Shown: piece by piece, positions 22,201-31,747 of the stretch
How the letters are laid out: every line of letters starts with the position of its first letter
Numbering within the stretch: the stretch's first letter is position 1
Source: Tribonema minus
Taxonomy: Eukaryota > Sar > Xanthophyceae > Tribonematales > Tribonemataceae
Length of the DNA: 64,000 nucleotides
Direction of reading: 5' to 3'
Assembly (NCBI GenBank): GCA_017506865.1
Contig: JAFCMP010000091.1
Location: forward strand, 1-64,000
Notes under the pieces: model-generated
Told to the model about the DNA's origin: nothing
Databases searched by the model: none
What the model saw: the letters and a program-made list of their open reading frames with translations, nothing else
Program-made: the position numbers and the translations under genes

Positions 22201-24507
22201 ATGGGCGAATGCCGGTTCCATCACATCCGATTCTGAATCACCAGCTAGTCCTGGCGAGGCACTGCCCACGGGGCGGGTGGCTGCTTTCACTGGTGCACCA
22301 GGCCCAGCGGCCATCAAGAGGTGTTCATAGCGTAGGTCGTCCAGCCCTCCTGCCTTCCCCGCCCCTGCTGCGGACAAGGTCGACAGTATGTCTGTCGCCT
22401 CCACCTCGAGGCGCCGTCCGGCTGCGCTGGCAGCATCCTCAGGCCTATCGCTGCGATCATGCGCCTGACCCGATTCGAAGACGGGACTGCCGCTGCCAGC
22501 GGGCCCGGCGGTCGTTGCCACCCCTGCGCCGTGCAAGCAGTGCCGCCGGGCGTCGCGTACCAGGCCGCGCACATGCTCCATTGGCGTATCGACTACCCCG
22601 GGCCGGGTGCCAGTTTCAGGGTGCTTTGCTGCCAGCACCTGTGCCGTGACCTCGTCTGCTGGGGCGCATGCTTCACGCGCCTCTAGTCGTGCGGCAGCCA
22701 GGCCTACCCCCCGTCGCTTGCCTGAGAGGGCAGCGCATGCTGATTGCTGCCTGGAGTCAGCCTCCGTCCAGTCGGCATCGAAGTTCGTTTGTGCCGACGC
22801 CGTAGCTGCGTTGTTTGGTTTGGGGACCCGCAGCGCCGCTGCTGCTGACAGCGTCTTTCTCAGTAGCTCCGCAAAGTCGCCAGACAGCAACGCTGCCAGC
22901 CGGGCCGCAGGTGGCATACCGGTTCCCTCCGGTTGCCTACCAAAGGCCATTGCTGCTAGCAGGTGCAGCAGCCTGTAGCCGCGCTGCACTAGAGTCTGAG
23001 AAACCTGATGAGCAAACGCCCCGGCACCATGGTGGAGGCGCACCCGTGCCGCCTCACGTGCAGTGTCTGTGGCGTCCGCCAGTAGTCGTGTGGCGTGCTC
23101 CACTAGCCGTGCCCACTGGGTGCACTGCAGCTGAGTGCGGAAGGGGTTGGCAGTCGTGGTGAACCGTAGCAGCAGTAGATCCGCCTCATTGGTCTGGTCA
23201 AGTGCGTGGACGACCGAGGGCGTCGAGAGGTCCCAAGCCAGGGATGCTCGTGCCTGGGGCTTTGAGGGCCTGCCACTGGTGGTGGTGGTCGGGGGGGGCG
23301 GTGACGCGGCATCGTCCGGCGGGTCCAAGTCCATGTCCGCCCATCCCACGGCCGTCCCGTGGGGGGGGCTGCTGTCCTGCAGCCTTAGGCTGTTAGACGG
23401 AGTGCGGCTGCCGGCGCTGCCAGGCGGTGCCGCAGCTGCAGCTGCCGTTCGGCGCCGGCGTTGCGCGCCGGTTGCCGTGGCCGCCGGGCGTTTCTTGCTG
23501 GACTTTGAGTTGGCAGCGCCACTAGCCGGCACCGCCGGTGGCTTTGGAGGTGTCGCTGCGGCAGCCCCCGCCGCCGCGGCCGCGCCGTCGCTACCCGCAC
23601 CCCCGCCCTCGGACTGGCCCGGGGGTACTGCCGGGCGTGCGCGCGTGGGGGCGCTTCCATTCCGTCGACACGTGTGGCATGGCGAGGTCAGCGCGCATTG
23701 CCTCTGCCTCGCGCTGGCTGACATATGGACCAGACCGCAGGCACCTGTGCATGCACTCAGCTTCCTTACCGCCCGTAGGAAGTCTTCTGCCGTGCAACCA
23801 TACATGGTGCTCATCTCCTGCACACGCTTGGCATGGTGTGCCCCAGTGTTGCAGGTACTGCTGCCTGAAGGGGCACGGTCACCGGATGGGTCGTGATCAA
23901 CCTGCTGCCGGATGCCCTTGGCGTATGCTGCCGCCGGATTTTGCTGACAGTGTGATGTGCTCGCCTCAGGGTTCAGCATCGACCTCGTGCAGCTACCACC
24001 GTTGAAGTGGGCCACTACCGGTGCCATGCGGCTCGCAGCTGACAGTTTGCCTCGCTGTTTGCTGTCCTCTTTCTGACCAAGCTGCCAAAGTGCCAGTGTG
24101 CATAGTGGACACCTCAGTGGCTCAGGCTGCTGTGGCAACTGCAGCGCAGTACGGGGCTGTGTCCGACTCGGAGCCGTGATGTGGGTGCTGTCAGCTTGAG
24201 TGGTCGCCGACGCTGTCACAGTGGTTGGCAAGGGCGGAGCTGCCGCAGGGGCGACAAGCAGTTCAAAGTGTCCCACATTTGTATATAGCCCAGGCGGCGT
24301 CCACAGCACATCCAGATGGCAGTCAGGCTGAGCTGGAGTTGCCGGTGCGAATACCGCTGGCAGCCCCATCAGTTGTGCCAGCACCAGCCCTGTTGATTTT
24401 TGCGTGCTGCCAGTGGCCTGAGGCTCGGCCTGCCACACCGTCACCGAGACCGCGTAGACCGCTGCAACAATGGCCCACACAGACAAACCGAGGGGCCGTC
24501 CCCACAC
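19273..24507 (-). CDS. OTU C-terminal half, reverse transcriptase and restriction-like endonuclease of the non-LTR element
   Basis: The frame opens just after a TGA at 24565-24567; 24507 is only a GTG codon, so no natural start exists and the frame continues from the OTU ORF. The first residues complete the OTU fold: a WGRPLGLSVWAI segment, then VGHFELLV with the likely catalytic His (about 24250). RT motifs follow: RPIACSSVWRRL, LDCENAFNSVDR (about 21870-21900), GCQQGDPLGPLYFAVA (about 21695-21740) and FLDDLN (about 21575). The C-terminus has a C-x3-C...H-x4-C zinc cluster (CPWRCSDV...HAISCPSQH, about 19890-19950), then GYRADTVIDPG and GIVLDTSVRAP, a PD-(D/E)xK-like nuclease signature. It would nick target DNA for target-primed reverse transcription. 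Confidence 0.85.
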   Translation of the reverse strand: MWGRPLGLSVWAIVAAVYAVSVTVWQAEPQATGSTQKSTGLVLAQLMGLPAVFAPATPAQPDCHLDVLWTPPGLYTNVGHFELLVAPAAAPPLPTTVTASATTQADSTHITAPSRTQPRTALQLPQQPEPLRCPLCTLALWQLGQKEDSKQRGKLSAASRMAPVVAHFNGGSCTRSMLNPEASTSHCQQNPAAAYAKGIRQQVDHDPSGDRAPSGSSTCNTGAHHAKRVQEMSTMYGCTAEDFLRAVRKLSACTGACGLVHMSASARQRQCALTSPCHTCRRNGSAPTRARPAVPPGQSEGGGAGSDGAAAAAGAAAATPPKPPAVPASGAANSKSSKKRPAATATGAQRRRRTAAAAAAPPGSAGSRTPSNSLRLQDSSPPHGTAVGWADMDLDPPDDAASPPPPTTTTSGRPSKPQARASLAWDLSTPSVVHALDQTNEADLLLLRFTTTANPFRTQLQCTQWARLVEHATRLLADATDTAREAARVRLHHGAGAFAHQVSQTLVQRGYRLLHLLAAMAFGRQPEGTGMPPAARLAALLSGDFAELLRKTLSAAAALRVPKPNNAATASAQTNFDADWTEADSRQQSACAALSGKRRGVGLAAARLEAREACAPADEVTAQVLAAKHPETGTRPGVVDTPMEHVRGLVRDARRHCLHGAGVATTAGPAGSGSPVFESGQAHDRSDRPEDAASAAGRRLEVEATDILSTLSAAGAGKAGGLDDLRYEHLLMAAGPGAPVKAATRPVGSASPGLAGDSESDVMEPAFAHHLAKVFTTLLVEPELLPEQSQRLLRAAALSGIGQKRRPIACSSVWRRLLGSTAARSVKGKISGLLASMSQFGVGYRSGVEHVAARARVWHELYGTTIQLDCENAFNSVDRAAIVRGLMLFCPELLPHFESVYCGDTAPEMRVEVNGEARIICSHLGCQQGDPLGPLYFAVAAAFLLFYPDGVNATPGSMPAYGHSTAEPPAPHCAFLDDLNVLQAAYFDDAAAAGVAEVIRRLAAGGLRVRPDKSLAIAMRGTVFDEAARARLRALDIPFVDATMPESSQGFTSVGVPVGHPAYVHAAMSKHLVDAGTWRLSWQLAGMARHHLQAAQFILRRSLTKRMGFLARVVDTALSETWLHAFDGFCAWTLERMLHLHGCATAAVMKSHLLAACTAGDNEEASSGSVLVLPRLGPPELTDIAVPLRASRLPERRGGLGMPLLGLLAPAAYTAQACTTLRPAIIHATVAAGALRLGTDEHGAVTWFAQHSCAIREDQGLPPIIEAVRRSTRALTADGGEKSRTAVAEQLPASLLRWAADTTAAASTLPTAVQAIYAATAVTETGTTEPAPHTHGIVPGAEAAAAAATVPGPQAAAAAASSTPAKTQTSAEESSCSGGQEADDDDWEAYADEICRKVVPRRRRGHFTHGLQAGLSNVLRRQYEDCLVEDLEAASAGAVGKPTQATLIGDSRDTSRRRQQASARVLAQLRSQRASAAMAWMSVPPAANDRPGAAPMSSMAAATMILVAIFIDGWGIQGEVCPWRCSDVSPTSTHAISCPSQHIRGHNATHTAQKRCLQRILRQHHVSIVRNEDASVFKVTGYRADTVIDPGCLHFSSAYRNKGIVLDTSVRAPTASSYLTGKTNASNTDGYAAGVGEDAKVKHHTGTLTSSWAFVPFVQESYGRLGKQTSLFVKELAMHSALCSGGGEADVLRKAGLAKRQIHIELSISLARELAERVMAYTRGARMLGCVAAPVSKLLGRSAD

Positions 24508-25172
24508 GCCCTCTTCCTGTAGGCGTTGCAGCAGGAGCGTGCGCCCCTGTCCGCGCTGTCCGTTTCATTTGTGCCGTACTCGATTGCGAGGCAGCGAGCG
24601 CGTGTCCCGTACGTGTCGAATTGTTCACGTGTGCACGCAGGTTGGGCTGCTGCATGCGCGGTCAATTGACGCATCGATGACATGCTGGCCCCTTGTTTGC
24701 CCGCCCCCTGCGTGACGAATGCCACCATCCCGTCCAGCAGTGCCTCTCGCATGGCAATCACCAGCGCTGGGGCCGGCAGTCCGTGCTCAACTGCGACGCT
24801 GCCTATGCCGTGTAGAGCTGTATGAATCAGGCAGTTGCCGTTGCCCACGTTGCTCACGGGGCGAAGCTCCCCACCACGTGCTAGCGTCGCTGTGTTTTCC
24901 CCAAGCGCCTGTTTGTGGAGTGCCTGCAGGCCCGTGTGCCAAGTGGAAAACCCATAGTTGGTGGCTTTTGCCAGCGCGTCTTGCTGCTCCTCCACGGTGA
25001 CTGTATGGCACACGGTTGAGGGTATCCGGGTCGCCACCGTCACGGTGGTGACCTTCGCCGGCCCGGATATTGGTGCTGAGGGGGCAGAGGCACCGCCCCT
25101 CGGCGGTGTGGTGGCTGGTGCCAGGGGTGCACGAGAATTGTCGCACCGGGCCTGTCGCTCCTGCGTCCGCCG
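24441..25172 (-). CDS. OTU-type cysteine protease, N-terminal half (non-LTR element)
   Basis: The frame is open from 25172, immediately after the TGA that ends the upstream ORF and in the same frame, to 24441. The first methionine-like codon is at 25043. The segment VGNGNCLIHTALHGIG (about 24820-24865) matches the OTU signature G-D/N-G-N-C-L, with the Cys as nucleophile. A helix with IAMREALLDGMVAFVTQG follows. The His half of the domain is in the other frame (24507-19273). The switch lies at a GGGG run near 24550, where one extra G would join CLAIEYGTNETDSADRG to LLLQRLQEEGVWG. OTU proteases cleave ubiquitin-like linkages or polyproteins. Residues after about 24545 in this frame are probably out of frame. 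Confidence 0.75.
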   Translation of the reverse strand, partial: RRTQERQARCDNSRAPLAPATTPPRGGASAPSAPISGPAKVTTVTVATRIPSTVCHTVTVEEQQDALAKATNYGFSTWHTGLQALHKQALGENTATLARGGELRPVSNVGNGNCLIHTALHGIGSVAVEHGLPAPALVIAMREALLDGMVAFVTQGAGKQGASMSSMRQLTAHAAAQPACTREQFDTYGTRARCLAIEYGTNETDSADRGARSCCNAYRKRACGDGPSVCLCGPLLQRSTRSR

Positions 25173-27431
25173 TCAGTGTTTACCTCTGCGTCGACTGCGC
25201 TTTCCACTGGCAACCATAGCCGTGACAGGTGCTGTCTCGGTCATTGTTGCGTGGGTGCTGTTATCACCAGCCTGCGTTACGTCTGACTCACCACGTTTCC
25301 CGGCTGGCTGGCGAGGCGACCTGGCAACGACCGGTTCCCTAAGGGAGAGTTGGTCAAACACCGTTGCCAGGTCATTACCCTCTTCTCGGAGGGAGAGCAA
25401 GCTGAACGTGACCGTCAGGTCATGCATCTGACTCACCAGCGGTGCGCAGGGAGTCCGGCCCAGCAGGGTCTGTGTTGCTGGCGCGTCGCTGGCCGCCGGC
25501 CGCATATGCAGTCGGCGTGACGTGCGGCAGGGTCCAAGCTTGGTACCCGTCGGCCAAGCGCAAAGCACCGTGACGCGCGCCCGATTGGGGGCAAGGGCCA
25601 GTGCACGTACCCTGCGCGCGAGTGCGCCAGCCGCCCCCAGCAAGCCGTGCCAGTGTGATCCCGTCGGGTCCCTGGGGCATTCGCTAGACTGAGCGCCCGC
25701 TGCGACAGCAGCCGCGGCACTGCCAGGTGTGCTGGGCACACGATCGTTGCTTGACATCGTTGCGCCGCTATCGCTAGCACGACTTTCGCCAGGCAGCACA
25801 CCCATTGTGCTGCTCCGGGTCAGTCTCGGCAGCGGCGCAACTGCCACACCGTCCAACGTAGATGCATGGGCTTGCCTGGGGTCTACCCCCAGGTGCTCGC
25901 ATCCGAGAATTTTGCGTATGGGACCACATTTGCTAGCGGCGGCGAGCAGCGCGGCTGTTGGCTTCAGGCTATTCCCCCCACCAACAGCTGCACCACCCGC
26001 TGCCGCCGCGCATGTCGTTGGTCGGGTGTGTATGTCAGCAATGTGATCATGGCCTGATGCACGGTCACAGCCTGACAGTGTGCATGCTGTCGCGGCGACC
26101 GGGCCTGCGAGGCAGTCGGCGCAGCGCCACACGTCGCACTGGTCCAGGGCCCCTAGATCACCAGATGGTGTCGTGGCGCTTGCTGCTGTGCGTCTGATGA
26201 AGAGGTTGCCGCACCCATCGCAGACCTGCTCCAGGCCGCCGCATATTGGTCGGTGGTCTAGGAAAAGCTGAACATGCAGTTCTGTAAATTGCTTCCCTTT
26301 CCCTGTGTGGCGCGTGCGCTGGTGTGCACATGCGTGTGCCGCTGGGCAATTCTTTCCCGGGGCCCGAGGATTTGCTCGCACTATGAACTTGTCGCACATG
26401 CGGCAGTCCAGCCCCGGGATATTGACCTTCCGGTTAGCAGCGGGTGTCTTGGCGGGCGCCAAAACTGTCATAGCGGTGATGCCGGATATTGGGTGCCCGT
26501 TGCGACTGTTACCGTCAGAGGTGACGCTGCCGCCTGACAGAGAGGCGCCGCTGCCAGCTGGCTGCAAAGCCCGGGATGTGATTCGTCTCTGGTGACCCGC
26601 CGACCCAGGTTCGCCAACTTCCATCGGTACAGGCATGGTCACGGTGACCGGCTTTGCCAGCGCACCGCCAGACTGTGGCTCTGGACGGGTGACGCTGCCA
26701 GTGCTTTGGGCGCTGGCGCGGCGCCGACCCCGCCGGGGTGCAGCCGCCCCACGTTCGCCGCCTGGTGCAGCAACCGCTGCGGCCGCTGGTGCTGTTGTCA
26801 CCATGTCTGCAGTACATGGGGTTTCCGCTGCGGTGACCTCCATCGGCTGAGGACCGGGATGCCACTGGGGAGAGGCGCCGCTGCTAGCTGGCTGCGAAGG
26901 CCGCGACGTGACCCGTCTCTGGTGACCAGCTGGCCCACTGGTAGGTTCGCCAACTTCCATCGGTACGGGCACGGTCATGGTGACCGCCTTTGCCAGCGCA
27001 CTCAGTTTGCCAGACGGCAACTCTGGGCGGTTGATGCTGCCAATGCTTCCGAGGCGTCCCAGGGGCGGCCCGGCGCTGGCGCCGCGACGCCGACCCCGCC
27101 GGGACGCAGCTGCCCCGCGTTGGCCATCTGATGGGGCAGCGGCTGCCGGCGGTTTTGGCACCATGTCTGCCGCACGTGGCGTTGCCGCCGCCGTTAAGTC
27201 GGAGGTAACCTTGCAATTGCATGCAGCGGCGGCTGTGACAGTCATCCGTGGCTGTGCAACCACCGGGTTGGCCGGTGCGGGCCCCGCCGCTGGTGCGGCA
27301 GTGGCAGCCGTCACTAAAGGCGTTTTCCGCCGCGAACGTCGTTTTGGCATTGGCGTTGTCGCTACTGGTGAATCCGGCGCCAGTGTCGCCCGACGGCGTA
27401 TACTTGCCGCTGGTGGCGGTAGTACCACCAA
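25173..27431 (-). CDS. ORF1-like region with Cys/His zinc fingers (non-LTR element)
   Basis: Low-complexity Pro/Ala/Arg sequence makes up the first half, with a tandem internal duplication (see 26500-27200). A Cys/His-rich region follows at about 26020-26420: CRMCDKFIV, CPAAHACAHQRTRH, CGGLEQVCDGCGNLF, CDVWRCADCLAG and further Cys/His, which should bind several zinc ions and probably nucleic acid. The frame ends at TGA 25173-25175, but the same frame continues open into the OTU half. ORF1 and ORF2 may therefore be one polyprotein in an intact copy. The first Met at 27431 is not certain, because promoter and 5' UTR lie toward 27.6 kb. Confidence 0.7.
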   Translation of the reverse strand: MVVLPPPAASIRRRATLAPDSPVATTPMPKRRSRRKTPLVTAATAAPAAGPAPANPVVAQPRMTVTAAAACNCKVTSDLTAAATPRAADMVPKPPAAAAPSDGQRGAAASRRGRRRGASAGPPLGRLGSIGSINRPELPSGKLSALAKAVTMTVPVPMEVGEPTSGPAGHQRRVTSRPSQPASSGASPQWHPGPQPMEVTAAETPCTADMVTTAPAAAAVAAPGGERGAAAPRRGRRRASAQSTGSVTRPEPQSGGALAKPVTVTMPVPMEVGEPGSAGHQRRITSRALQPAGSGASLSGGSVTSDGNSRNGHPISGITAMTVLAPAKTPAANRKVNIPGLDCRMCDKFIVRANPRAPGKNCPAAHACAHQRTRHTGKGKQFTELHVQLFLDHRPICGGLEQVCDGCGNLFIRRTAASATTPSGDLGALDQCDVWRCADCLAGPVAATACTLSGCDRASGHDHIADIHTRPTTCAAAAGGAAVGGGNSLKPTAALLAAASKCGPIRKILGCEHLGVDPRQAHASTLDGVAVAPLPRLTRSSTMGVLPGESRASDSGATMSSNDRVPSTPGSAAAAVAAGAQSSECPRDPTGSHWHGLLGAAGALARRVRALALAPNRARVTVLCAWPTGTKLGPCRTSRRLHMRPAASDAPATQTLLGRTPCAPLVSQMHDLTVTFSLLSLREEGNDLATVFDQLSLREPVVARSPRQPAGKRGESDVTQAGDNSTHATMTETAPVTAMVASGKRSRRRGKH
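26500..27200 (-). repeat. Tandem internal duplication (about 350 bp) in the zinc-finger ORF
   Basis: Two adjacent segments share TADMV/AADMV, RGAAA-RRGRRR, the motif VPMEVGEP, GHQRR-TSR and QPA-SGAS in the same order, about 116 residues apart. Both keep the frame open. They form the disordered, Arg/Pro-rich N-terminal part of the ORF. Confidence 0.75.
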
Positions 27432-28114
27432 GCTCAGTACAATTATCGCTGCTGGCGGCAGTGCCTCCCGTAAACTCGCCGCTTGAGACTCCGAGTCACT
27501 GGCAGGCTGATGCCGCGGACGCTTCGTCTGTGAGCATCCCCTGTCACAGTGATTAGTGGCACCTGGGCTGGTCAGATGGCGGCGGCGCTTCTACATTTTT
27601 TTTTTTCTTGTGCACACATGCCAGCAACACATGGCATGGTATCAAAATCAACACATGTGCGCTCGAACATCGCAGCACAGCATGATTCCGTCCGCAAAAA
27701 AAGGCAAAAGGCGCTTCGGCGAATACGTACGTAGTTCTACGTAGATGAGTGGCAGCAGGCAACACGAGGCGGCGTCGAAGCTGGCAATGCGCGAGAACAG
27801 GCAAAAGGGACACGGAAAGACGGTAGAACGGTTTGTTACAACGGCGTGAGGTATTAGACATGCGCCGATGGTTTGTCGATGGAACCCTTGCAATGAATTC
27901 GAAGGGGGGCCGCATACGGCATCGCCACAGTGAGAACCTCAGCGTACGCGACAGCTGGCATGGACATAGCTGTAAGAGAACGTGTCGCGCTGCACGTGCG
28001 CAGCAGCGCATGCCCGGTAGGTCAGCATGTTACGTGGAACTGCAAAAGGCAGGGGCGCGCGGCAGCATATGTACATGTGGGACAACCTACTAGCACAACT
28101 GTAACCGTAGTCAC
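27432..28114. other. 5' flank of the non-LTR element, no supported gene
   Basis: An 11-base T run lies near 27596-27606. The short palindrome TACGTACGTA and a nearby TCTACGTAGA occur around 27724-27746. No protein-like frame is visible. The 5' UTR and promoter of the minus-strand element should lie here. Confidence 0.35.
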
Positions 28115-28300
28115 CAGCGCCTCTGAGTCACAGCAGAAAAGGTGCGCCATGATGCCAACGCTAAGCAAATACTCATCATCATCGAGATCCGAAGCCTTGC
28201 ACTTCGAGGCACGCGGTTTGCCCGCGCCCAGCTTAGCCGCAGCGTCCACCAAGGACTCCCTGAGCTTGCTGGTAAGGTAGTCGCGCCTCTTGCGCGCGCT
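28115..28300 (-). CDS. Possible internal exon, unknown protein
   Basis: Between an acceptor (CTAG, 28301-28304) and a donor (GTGACT, 28109-28114) lies a 186-nt phase-0 frame. It starts SARKRRDYLTSKLRESLVDA and continues with Lys/Ala-rich then acidic residues (SDLDDDEYLLSVG). The composition looks protein-like, but no neighbouring exon could be linked and no family is recognised. Confidence 0.3.
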
Positions 28301-31174
28301 CTAGGTGCATGGCAAAGCCGGTCGGGCGGTCATGCAAGTGGCCGGGCGGCCCTTGAGGCCTGCCTCCAGCGCCATGCTTGAAGCATATTTTCACACTTCG
28401 TTGTGAGCAACAATTGTCACTTACAGTAGTGATCACACATGGTCTGCCACCCTTGTAAATTTTTGTTGACAACTGATGACCGGCAAGTATTGTTGCTGTG
28501 TCGTGCATGTTGCATTTCAAGTCAGACAGCTACAAATGATCATCTGATGAGTATTATGCATTGGCTCATTGTTCCCGTTGCATGTGTTTGACAATATACG
28601 TGTTCCTTCCACTCACTTTCATAGATGTTCCATGAGCGAAGAGATCTCCATGTAGACTTAATTCTAAACGCGGTTTATGGCTTCTAGTGTGGTTCTCAAA
28701 CAAAAATTTGCAACGCCGCTGTACGGCCCCGCCCACAGCCCGCGGGCGCGCTTGCTCCTTCCGCGCATCAGGCCACCATATGCACGCCAAGGATCGCCTT
28801 GACGCCGGATGAGGACGAGTTCCCTGCCTAACATCACTTACCACGGCCTGCATAAGTTCCTAGTGCAACCAGCAGCAGCTGCCGGAGCAGTGCGTTATCT
28901 ACACCCAGATCGATTAGCAGAGCATTTCCCTATGGTCATCCATTATTGCCTGTATGGCATCGCCTCCATTAAGCCGACAAGCTGCGGTTTGGAATTTGTC
29001 ATCCCAAGTATGCAACACAGACCTTCCCATCCACCCAGAGGTGGGCTGGTCTGCCAGTCGTTCAATAATAAGGAGCGCTGTGCGGAAAGTGTTACAAGTC
29101 GTCAACAAGCGCTATTATGTCCACGCATGTGCTTGGCAGCGATGCTGCGCTATGTCATGAACTCGGCGGCGGTCACATGGCAACGTGCAACAACCGAGGG
29201 TCCCGTCCTAGCAGCTTTGGTTCACGCACCTTATAAGGGGAACAAGCCGACATGTAATGGCCTAACGTCGTTCATGAGCACAATGAAGCACATGAGCAGA
29301 CAGGTTGTATGGCAAGCACTTCAAGCGTCACTGCTCTTCGCTGCCACCGGGTTTCTTACCTTGCCAAATGACGACCTCGCTGATGTGTACGCCAATTGAT
29401 GGCCTTTGGTGACAGTGTAGGCATGCTCGCGCTGCGACCTGCAGCGTCCAATTTTCCGTGCAATGAGGGATTTAATCAGAATCAACGCGGCGGTGCCGGG
29501 CGCTCCACAACGGCAGCCACACAATACATGGCGCATGCGGTCAGGCATGGCAGCGAACCAGAGGCGCGTGACCTCGTCATCACGCTAGGATACGGAGTTT
29601 TGCAACAGGTGCTGGAGACAGGCAGAACATTTGTGCAAAGCACCGCTTGGTCATGTCAGAAAAAGTGCTGGGCAGATTTGCGCGTGAAGCAGCATGAAGA
29701 TTCGGAGAGCATGAGTGTCAATGTCATGCTGCACAGGGCAAGGCGGGTGTGCTGCAGGCTGAGCATGAATGCTGGCTCACAAGGCGAAGGAGGTGAGCGA
29801 ACGCATGCTCAGGAGAGTCGCGAGCTTATGGGACAGGAGGAGCTGCCACAGAAGCAGGAGGTGAAGCACTCTGAATGGCAAGCAACGCCTCTGTGGACCA
29901 GAGATGTGAGCAGTAGGCCGAATTGACAGTGCAGTGCACGGCGCCATACCTTCCGCGGCATGTGCAACTTGGAGCGCAATATGTCACCAGGCTGAGCACA
30001 GTGATTGGCTGCACGGTCATATACAGCAGCTACTAAACGCACAGTACATGGAAGGCACCCTTACAAACTCACCAAACAGTTTTGCACACCGAGAGACTTC
30101 TGCATTGCCCGTTGAGGCTCATTCGATTATGAGAACATGCTGCAAACAGCAGTACACACGTACACCTGCCGCATTGCACGCTTGTTGTATGGACTGCGAC
30201 ATGGGAGCGCATCTCGCGGCACCGTGACGTACGCTATTGGACGCAAAGGGTGGGTCACAGTGATAACAGCAATTTGAAAGCCCCCCATGCCAGACCCTTT
30301 GTGCCTACATCATGCAAAGAATGCATTTTTGTGCAAGTAACTCAAGTCTAAAAGTCTGCAGCACCCAGGCAGCGATGGAGGCCACGCTGCACTTTGTATG
30401 GCATGAGGGACAAGCTTGGCGCACCTGAAGGACTTTTTGCAGTATGCACTATAGAGCTTGTACACGCAACAACCACGTCAACACTGAGAATGGCCGCAGC
30501 AAGGCTAGTTACCACCATGTCATGCTCATCGCGGCGTTGCATGACCCTGATGAGATCATGTGCGTGGAGCACAATCGCCATGCACTTTGCCTGCCTACAC
30601 TTTGCCGGCACGGCGTTGCTATGTCAATAAGCTCTTGACTGTACACTGTACTGCATATGTGTGGAGTTTTGCATAGCTAATCCTGTACTCTGCCATGGAC
30701 TGAAGGTGCTCTGCTCTTGATGCCACCGGGCCCTGCTGCCACTCTGAAGTAGTGCAGAGTATGCTGATGCCGCGAAGCACGTGCTTGTCCCATCGCGGTC
30801 AAGGTCCTATCTCCAGGATACCAGGGTAATGCAGTAATGGATGGAATCAGGGTGCGTGTCATCTATCTGCCATGCAGTATCTTTGTTCCGTCTGCGGTGA
30901 TTGTTCGCTGGCCTACTATTTGATGGCTGCTGTTGGGAAGCAGCGAGTGAGTTGAGCTCTAAAAGTGCCAAGTCCAGTGCCTTGCTGCATCTGCTCACAA
31001 TACATGTGCCAGATATCCAAACTGTTCCTCCGAATCATTGCGCACAATATATATGTCACGAATCTCATGCTACTATGTCAATTTCTGAAAAAATTGGGGG
31101 TGCCAAGTGGGCATGCTCACTCTCTGTCCCACGCACACTAACACAGCACCAGTTAAGCACAGCACCAGTTCAAC
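28301..31174. other. Long stretch without a supported gene
   Basis: Frames of 60-196 codons occur (for example 28809-29399 and 29396-29926, plus strand), but their composition is irregular and I found no motif, splice support or repeat. I see nothing definite here. Confidence 0.3.
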
Positions 31175-31747
31175 ATGAACGCCATAGAGGAGAAGGTTAA
31201 AACTGCACTGAACATCATGGAGTACCACATTGCTCACAGCGAAATCCATGGTTCCTCCCCCGCCATCGAGTTCATGTTTAGCAGAAAGGATGTCACCGCA
31301 TATTATCAAGTAACATTCAACTCTGCCGAAGGAGCTGACATGGATGAGCAAGGTGACGTCCTTTTTGAGTATAAGGTCAGCAGAACATGGCTGCGGCCAA
31401 ATGACAACCAGCAGCACAACAGGTCCAGAGTGTTGTGTTGGCAAGCAGGGGGATACACAGAGCCCCTCCCATGGCTGATCACGGGCTTGTGCAAGTTTGA
31501 TGGTTCGCGGTTTCCCATCACAATAAGGTGGCTCACGCCAGCGGAATTCATGCGGCATGGCCTACGTGACTTGCTGGCATGCGGCGCGCACGGTTGGAAG
31601 CTGGAGGCGATAGTATTCATAGACAATCACTGCTGGGTGCAACCGTGGGCCACGCATATCATACACCAGTGTGATGGCTTCATACAGCCTGCGGTGCACA
31701 AGCGTCATCTGAGCGCGCCCATCCTGTACAGAGCACAACACCTATAG
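31175..31747 (+). CDS. Hypothetical protein, 190 residues
   Basis: The frame begins ATGAACGCC with A at -3 and starts MNAIEEKVKTALNIMEYHIA. It is acidic to neutral with even composition, several aromatic clusters (WLRPNDNQQHNR, WLTPAEFMRHGLRDLL) and no low-complexity bias, unlike the surrounding DNA. No membrane segment, signal peptide or known motif is visible. Two copies of CAGCACCAGTT sit just upstream. It may be a single-exon gene or one exon of a larger one. No function is proposed. Confidence 0.45.
   Translation: MNAIEEKVKTALNIMEYHIAHSEIHGSSPAIEFMFSRKDVTAYYQVTFNSAEGADMDEQGDVLFEYKVSRTWLRPNDNQQHNRSRVLCWQAGGYTEPLPWLITGLCKFDGSRFPITIRWLTPAEFMRHGLRDLLACGAHGWKLEAIVFIDNHCWVQPWATHIIHQCDGFIQPAVHKRHLSAPILYRAQHL

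Larger units (their letters stand above)
19273..27431 (-). mobile_element. Non-LTR retrotransposon with zinc fingers, OTU protease, RT and restriction-like endonuclease
   Basis: On the minus strand the order is zinc-finger region, OTU cysteine protease, RT, then a C-terminal restriction-like endonuclease. An OTU-like protease has been reported in Dualen/RandI elements of Chlamydomonas, and C-terminal restriction-like nucleases mark the R2/NeSL/Dualen side of non-LTR elements. No apurinic-type endonuclease is recognised, so the clade is open. Two lesions, TGA at 25173-25175 and a one-base frameshift near 24550, interrupt what would be one frame of about 2700 codons. The ends are those of the coding region only. 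Confidence 0.8.

Noticed and set aside
23135-23896. 253-residue plus-strand frame
   Set aside because: It is antisense to the low-complexity linker of the non-LTR element; Gly/Ala/Arg bias only.
24441-24567. Programmed frameshift joining OTU and RT frames
   Set aside because: The switch falls inside one protein domain at a G run, with no classic slippery site; indel or sequence error is simpler.
29396-29926. 176-residue plus-strand frame
   Set aside because: Irregular composition, no motif, weak start context and no splice support; left as unannotated stretch.
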